This document shows, piece by piece, positions 60,701 through 64,000 of a stretch of 64,000 nucleotides of DNA. Location: NCBI RefSeq assembly GCF_001650495.1, contig NZ_LWCS01000076.1, forward strand, positions 1-64,000, given 5' to 3'. Under the pieces are notes generated by a model. The model ran no database searches, had not been told where the DNA came from, and saw only the letters and a list, made by a program, of their open reading frames with translations. A program made the position numbers and the translations under genes. This DNA is from Mycolicibacterium iranicum. Lineage in GTDB: Bacteria; Actinomycetota; Actinomycetes; Mycobacteriales; Mycobacteriaceae. Each line of letters starts with the position of its first letter. The first letter of the stretch is position 1.

Positions 60701-60907
60701 CCCGAACGCCGCCTCCATCTTCTGGCTCGCGATGAAGACCGGGGAATCCTCGGGCAAAAACGGCGGCGGGTTCTTCTGCGCGACAACGGCGAGCGGCGGC
60801 ACCGTGAGGAAGAGCAACACCACGGTCGCGACCCAGGCTACGATCACCACGACGGGATGACGAACGATTGCACGGCCCAGCGCCGGTAGCCCCCCGTGCT
60901 CAAACAC
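57779..60907 (-). CDS. MmpL-family RND lipid transporter
   Basis: A 1042-residue RND transporter of the MmpL family with about twelve helices and two large periplasmic domains. The first helix is IVRHPVVVIVAWVATVVLLFL and TGMMMGAGIDYAVFLFSRYQE and VAVGADYNLLLISRIRDESA hold the conserved Asp-Tyr pairs of the proton relay. The periplasmic region between is long and coiled-coil-like. The C-terminus is acidic and Cys/His-containing (MDDDDCWQHCEF). GTG 60907 has GGAG upstream and lies only 25 bases from the divergent GT gene. Probably exports the glycolipid made by the neighbours (MmpL12-like by context). Confidence 0.93.
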   Translation of the reverse strand: MFEHGGLPALGRAIVRHPVVVIVAWVATVVLLFLTVPPLAVVAQKNPPPFLPEDSPVFIASQKMEAAFGEAGSGNIAVVILSNENGLTPADEVVYRTVVDDLKAHTAHVKSVQDFLSTPELRQVMSSEDGKAWNLPVSMTGDMGAPSGQEAYRHVAALVEDATADTALTANLVGAAATFEDINAIGARDQLIIEISTVITVLLILIVVYRNLVAMIIPLLTIGISLGIAQQVVAALGEMGLGLGPQTMVLMTGMMMGAGIDYAVFLFSRYQELVRSGLGSDDALVEALRSIGEVIAGSAGTVALTFLALSFATLGVFSTIGPALAITIAIGFLASITLLPAFIVLTGRRGWIKPRKQELTRQFWRRSGVNIVRKPVAHLMASLLVLGGLASCVLFMNYNFDDRQSLPDDAQSNVGYEVMNRHFPISTTLQQFVTVHSPDQDLRTPKALADLEQMAGRIAQVPDIDMVRGITRPSGETLEQARATYQAGEVGGKLREASTLINDNDGNLDTLSDGAGQLADVLNEIRNGVVGALGSVRGLAGALDDMSTRFGGTKTLDEIDKTATLVDNMRSLGDSLSENIKRVNDFYVWATPVVNGLNTSLTCNLDSACVRARAELQRIAASRDDVALTRITELSRQLQSTDGTDSVSEALRGIGQNLTAATQAARDLGIGEPGGVQKQLDTMLDGANTLADSSRRLAEGVQLLVDQTRQLGGGLNQASSFLLAMRTDAAEPPMSGFYIPPEVLTQQEFEKAAKLFVSEDGRTVRYLVQTALNPFGRDAMDQVGDIIAAAESARPNTTLANAEISMVGFSAVNGDIRHYYSGDSRFIMISTLIVVFVILAFLLRAIVAPLYLVATVILSYGSALGIGVILFQFVLGEELHWSVPGLAFLVLVAVGADYNLLLISRIRDESAKGVRTGVIRTVSATGGVITSAGLIFAASMLALTVSSISTIVQMGFVIGVGLLLDTFVVRTVTVPAACVLIGDKNWWPSKGPRAAPKTPQVKVVAPRTDQRGDMDDDDCWQHCEFAAAIHAASRVSDAWGGR

Positions 60908-60932
60908 TTCTGGCTCCGAGGAAGGACGACGC

Positions 60933-62198
60933 GTGAAATTCGCGGTGGCCGTCCACGGCACCCGGGGTGATGTCGAGCCGTGCGCGGCGGTCGCGCTGGA
61001 GTTGACTCGCCGAGGGCATCAGGTCCAGATGGCCGTTCCGCCCAACCTGCTGCACTTCGTCGAGGAGTCCGGCCTCGGACCCGCGGTGGTCTACGGGGTC
61101 GATTCGCAGCAGCAGCTCGAGACCGACGTGTTCCGCCAACCCTTGCGTATTCGGCGTCCGCGGGCCGCGCTCGGGGAGGTGCGGGACTACATGACGCAGG
61201 GCTGGACGGAGATGAGCAGGACGCTCGTGAGCCTCGCCGCGGATGCCGACCTGATCCTGACGGGCACCACCTACCAGGAACTGGCCGCCAATGTCGCCGA
61301 ACACCAGAGTATTCCGTTGGCGGCGCTGCACTATTTCCCGTTCCGGGCCAACTCGTACGTCCTGCCCCTCAAGCTCCCCGCATCGGTGGTCGGATCGGTG
61401 TGGCCGATCATCGAGTCGTTGCACTGGCGGCTGATCCGTCCCGCCGAGGACGAGCAACGGCGTGAACTGGGGCTGCCGCAGACCCGGGTCAGGGCCATCC
61501 GCCGGATGATCGACAGCGGCGCGCTGGAGATCCAGGCCTACGACAAGGAGCTCTTCCCTGGGCTGGCCGAGGAATGGTCCGGCCGCAGACCTGTGATCGG
61601 GGCCCTGACGCTGGGGCTCGATACTCAGGCCGACGCCGGCACCTCGGAGTGGATCGATGCGGGCAAGGCGCCCATCTACTTCGGGTTCGGCAGCATGCCG
61701 GTCGAGTCCCCCGCCGCAGCCGTGTCGATGATCTCCCAGGTATGCGCCGCGCTCGGACAGCGCGCCCTGATCTGTTCCGGCGTCTGGGACCTCGACGGGG
61801 CCGCCACCGACGACCATGTCAAAGTGGTTCGCTCGGTGAATCATTCGGCCGTGTTCCCGAGATGTCGCGCCGTTGTCCACCACGGTGGTGCCGGCACGAC
61901 GGCAGCGGGGCTGCGCGCGGGTGCTCCGACGCTGGTGCTGTGGATCGGTGCCGAGCAGCCATTGTGGGCGGCCCGGGTCAAGCGGCTGGGGGTGGGCGAT
62001 GCGATGAAGTTCACGTCCGTCACGGCTGAGTCGCTGCGGTCCGGCCTATGCACCGTGCTCGCGGCTGCGTCGGCACAGCGCGCCGGAGAGTTGGCGGCAC
62101 GGATGGCAACACCTGCGCAAAGCCTCTCCGCCGCAGCAGATCTCCTCGAAGCTTCGGCAAGACAGGGTCGGATACCGGTCAAAGTATCTCGCCGGTGA
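60933..62198 (+). CDS. Family 1 glycosyltransferase (Rv1524/GtfA type)
   Basis: A 421-residue UDP/dTDP-sugar glycosyltransferase of the GT-B fold, like the Gtf enzymes of glycopeptidolipids and Rv1524 and Rv1526c. The N-terminus MKFAVAVHGTRGDVEPCAAV and the donor-binding VVHHGGAGTTAAGLRAGAP followed by IGAEQPLWAARVKRLGVG are diagnostic. GTG 60933 follows GAGGAAGGA. It diverges from mmpL and its last 20 bases overlap the convergent acyltransferase gene. Confidence 0.9.
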   Translation: MKFAVAVHGTRGDVEPCAAVALELTRRGHQVQMAVPPNLLHFVEESGLGPAVVYGVDSQQQLETDVFRQPLRIRRPRAALGEVRDYMTQGWTEMSRTLVSLAADADLILTGTTYQELAANVAEHQSIPLAALHYFPFRANSYVLPLKLPASVVGSVWPIIESLHWRLIRPAEDEQRRELGLPQTRVRAIRRMIDSGALEIQAYDKELFPGLAEEWSGRRPVIGALTLGLDTQADAGTSEWIDAGKAPIYFGFGSMPVESPAAAVSMISQVCAALGQRALICSGVWDLDGAATDDHVKVVRSVNHSAVFPRCRAVVHHGGAGTTAAGLRAGAPTLVLWIGAEQPLWAARVKRLGVGDAMKFTSVTAESLRSGLCTVLAAASAQRAGELAARMATPAQSLSAAADLLEASARQGRIPVKVSRR

Positions 62199-63501
62199 TG
62201 CCGAACTCGGCCAACACATCTGCCGCGAGCGCACGCAGCCGCGGCTTCGTATTGTCCGCACCGGGCTGGTAAGCCGTCACCCCGATGTTCATCTTGCCGC
62301 CGACGCGGCCCGCGACAAGCACCAGCTGACCGCCGCTGCGATCGATCTGGCACCGCCTCACATTCTGGTCCACCGCGCGCAGATACCCGTGCTCGGCGAC
62401 CGTTCCGTCGATCTGAAAGCCCAACTCGGGCAGTTCGCCGACGCTGGAGCACGACACCGGCAGGGCGCCGAACACTGCTGCGCCGAACCCTCGGACCGCC
62501 CGCTTGGGGATGAACGGAGTCAACGGCTGGAGTGCGAAAGTCTCGTCGGGATTATCACGCAGCGCGGCCACCGCCGTACGGATGTCCCCCCGAGCGTCCG
62601 AAAGGTCGCCGACGGCGCGCACCGGGTCGACGTTGACGCCGGCGAATCGCAGCGCGTTGGCGCGAGTGTCCTCCCACGTCCGGTCGGACAGCGCGAGAAC
62701 GAGGTCGACCGTCCCGTCGGCGCGGCACCGGCCAATCCGGCGCGCAAGGCCCGCCGAGAAACCGGCGAACAGCGAATGGCTGTTCCCTCCAAGCACTTTC
62801 GCGCTCCGATCCCAGTCGTCGATGTCGACGACCACAGACACCGCAGGGACGACGACGACTTCGTCGGCGTGCCCGACCCGCCGTCGTTCCGGTTTCGGGA
62901 GTGTCTCGTCGCGCCGTCGCCGCGACAATCGAACGGCCGCAACGATCGCGCGTGCTGCTGCGCTGATGCCGCGCAACGCTTCCCGAGCATCCAGTGCGAG
63001 CGCCTGGCGACGGGTGCGAGCGTTCGCCGCCGGGTAACCGAATTCACGTACCGAGCCGGTGATCGCCTCGACCAGCGTCTGCGCCAGACCCAATCCGTCC
63101 ATCAGACAGTGCGATGCGACGAGCGTGACAGCTGTCGAACCGTCCGTCATGGGCAGGACGCCCAGATGCCAGCCCGGACCGTTCTCCGGGTCGACCGGAA
63201 CCTGCGACCGTTCGTCGATCCAGTCGCTCAGGTCCGCGCGCGGGCGGGGTTCCTCCGCGACATCGAGATCGCCGGCAGGACCGGTCGATGAGATCCACCG
63301 GTGCCTTCCGAAGGGGAGCGGCGATCGCTCGATGCGCCTGCCCGCGAGCCCGTAGCCGAAGTTCTCGTGAAAACGCTTCAGTCCAACATGATCCAGGGGA
63401 TGCTCATAGACCCACACGAGCTGGACCACCTGCGCCTGCCCCGTCGCTCGCAGCGAAAGAAAGGTGGCCTGGTCGATGTAGGCGAGCCGGTCTTCGCGCA
63501 T
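62179..63501 (-). CDS. Pap-type condensation-fold acyltransferase 1
   Basis: A 440-residue acyltransferase of the condensation-domain fold, as in PapA5 and PapA3, moving an acyl chain to a hydroxyl of a glycolipid. The catalytic motif H-x-x-x-D is SHCLMDGLG; the C-terminal half has DLVLALSDRTWEDTRANALRF and PVSCSSVGELPELG. ATG 63501 begins MREDRLAYIDQATFL, as in WS/DGAT- and Pap-like enzymes, one base after the stop of the upstream copy. An earlier Met at 63636 overlaps that copy and is not used. Confidence 0.85.
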   Translation of the reverse strand: MREDRLAYIDQATFLSLRATGQAQVVQLVWVYEHPLDHVGLKRFHENFGYGLAGRRIERSPLPFGRHRWISSTGPAGDLDVAEEPRPRADLSDWIDERSQVPVDPENGPGWHLGVLPMTDGSTAVTLVASHCLMDGLGLAQTLVEAITGSVREFGYPAANARTRRQALALDAREALRGISAAARAIVAAVRLSRRRRDETLPKPERRRVGHADEVVVVPAVSVVVDIDDWDRSAKVLGGNSHSLFAGFSAGLARRIGRCRADGTVDLVLALSDRTWEDTRANALRFAGVNVDPVRAVGDLSDARGDIRTAVAALRDNPDETFALQPLTPFIPKRAVRGFGAAVFGALPVSCSSVGELPELGFQIDGTVAEHGYLRAVDQNVRRCQIDRSGGQLVLVAGRVGGKMNIGVTAYQPGADNTKPRLRALAADVLAEFGITGEIL

Positions 63502-63502
63502 G

Positions 63503-64000
63503 TCAGACAACCGCGCCGGTGAGCTGGAAGTCGGAGAGCGTGCGCTCCACTCGTACGCGCAGCGCGGACCTCGTGTCGACCACCCCGCCTGCGTAGCCCA
63601 CCACAGCGAGAGAGAGCCGGCCACAGACACGCGCACTGACGATGGTGAGCAGGCCGTGCCGCTGCTCCAGCACCCTGCGGGTGACGTGCTGGTCGACGCC
63701 GCGCATCAGGACGTATTCGGCCTCGGTGCCGTCGAGCCGTGCAATCTCGCAGGACACATTGCCCATGTTCGAGCAGGACACCGGCTGCTCGGCGAAGTTG
63801 AATGCCATTTCGGCGCCTCGTCTGACCGCGACCTTCGGGACGAACGGGATCAACGGCAGCAGCTGCTCGACGTCCTCGGGCACCTCCCCCAGCGTGGCCA
63901 GGGTGTGCCGGATCTCGGCTCGCGTGCCGGACAGATCCGTGCACACCACCGCGGGATCGATGCGCACACTGGCCAATTGCACCGCATTGGCACGGGTGTC
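63503..64000 (-). CDS. Pap-type acyltransferase 2 (N-terminus beyond window)
   Basis: The C-terminal 165 residues of a second condensation-fold acyltransferase. DTRANAVQLASVRIDPAVV is equivalent to DTRANALRFAGVNVDPV in the downstream copy, and LPLIPFVPKVAV and PVSCSNMGNVSC match its C-half. The two genes are a tandem duplication that has diverged widely. The reading frame runs through base 64000 with no start, and the catalytic H-x-x-x-D half is outside the window. Confidence 0.85.
   Translation of the reverse strand, partial: DTRANAVQLASVRIDPAVVCTDLSGTRAEIRHTLATLGEVPEDVEQLLPLIPFVPKVAVRRGAEMAFNFAEQPVSCSNMGNVSCEIARLDGTEAEYVLMRGVDQHVTRRVLEQRHGLLTIVSARVCGRLSLAVVGYAGGVVDTRSALRVRVERTLSDFQLTGAVV

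Overview
The window is chromosomal DNA of a mycobacterium, most likely a fast-growing environmental Mycolicibacterium-type species. This rests on the G+C-rich sequence, on mycobacterial markers (inhA-fabG1, ripA-ripB, moxR1, a T-box in front of ileS, MmpL, DrrABC-like and Pap-type genes), and on gene order. From memory of M. tuberculosis H37Rv, the order bioDFA, Rv1565c, treXYZ, ilvA, dnaE1, Rv1540, lspA, ansA, dinX, ileS, then lipL, meaB, mutBA, Rv1491c, Rv1488, Rv1487, Rv1486c, hemZ, inhA, fabG1, Rv1481-1476, acn, Rv1474c, Rv1473A, Rv1473 is largely kept. Several H37Rv blocks are missing: the genes between ilvA and dnaE1, and the large Rv1498-1535 lipid/sugar region between lipL and ileS. 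Gene identities were assigned by reading the protein sequences; no database was searched.

Layout. 1-2841 (-): biotin genes bioA-bioF-bioD, with a BioQ-like operator in front of bioF. 2865-11211 (+): a membrane acyltransferase and the trehalose operon treX-treY-treZ. 11208-22785: a Sel1-repeat protein, ilvA, a small membrane protein, dnaE1, a TetR regulator with its likely operator, rarD, an RluD-type pseudouridine synthase, lspA, ansA, dinX and an S4 protein. 22775-26125 (-): ileS with a T-box leader. 26158-28065: an accessory island of three unfamiliar genes (a condensation-domain-like protein, a small helix-turn-helix protein and a seven-helix membrane protein) around a two-way regulatory region. 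28126-34535 (-): lipL, then methylmalonyl-CoA mutase mutA-mutB with its G-protein chaperone meaB. 34635-38284: membrane-quality genes (TVP38/DedA type, DoxX type, stomatin/SPFH, NfeD) and a conserved protein. 38281-47110 (-): a long run ending in fabG1-inhA-hemH and headed by Rv1476-ripA-ripB-moxR1-DUF58-VWA (cell-wall cleavage and chaperone module). 47274-52574: aconitase with its AcnR-type repressor, a tiny HTH protein and an ABC-F ATPase. 52731-64000: a cell-envelope lipid cluster with a fatty-acyl-AMP ligase, two glycosyltransferases, a three-gene DrrABC-type exporter, an MmpL transporter and two Pap-type acyltransferases, the last cut by the window end.

Regulation is unusually legible. 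The sequence shows candidate sites for BioQ, AcnR, MtrA and an IdeR-type iron box, several perfect palindromes over promoters, a palindromic -10 shared by two divergent genes, and many genes whose start codon lies 6-9 bases after a TANNNT -10 element, i.e. probably leaderless mRNAs. The parts most worth following up are the three-gene island at 26-28 kb and the iron-box-like element in front of the envelope-lipid cluster.
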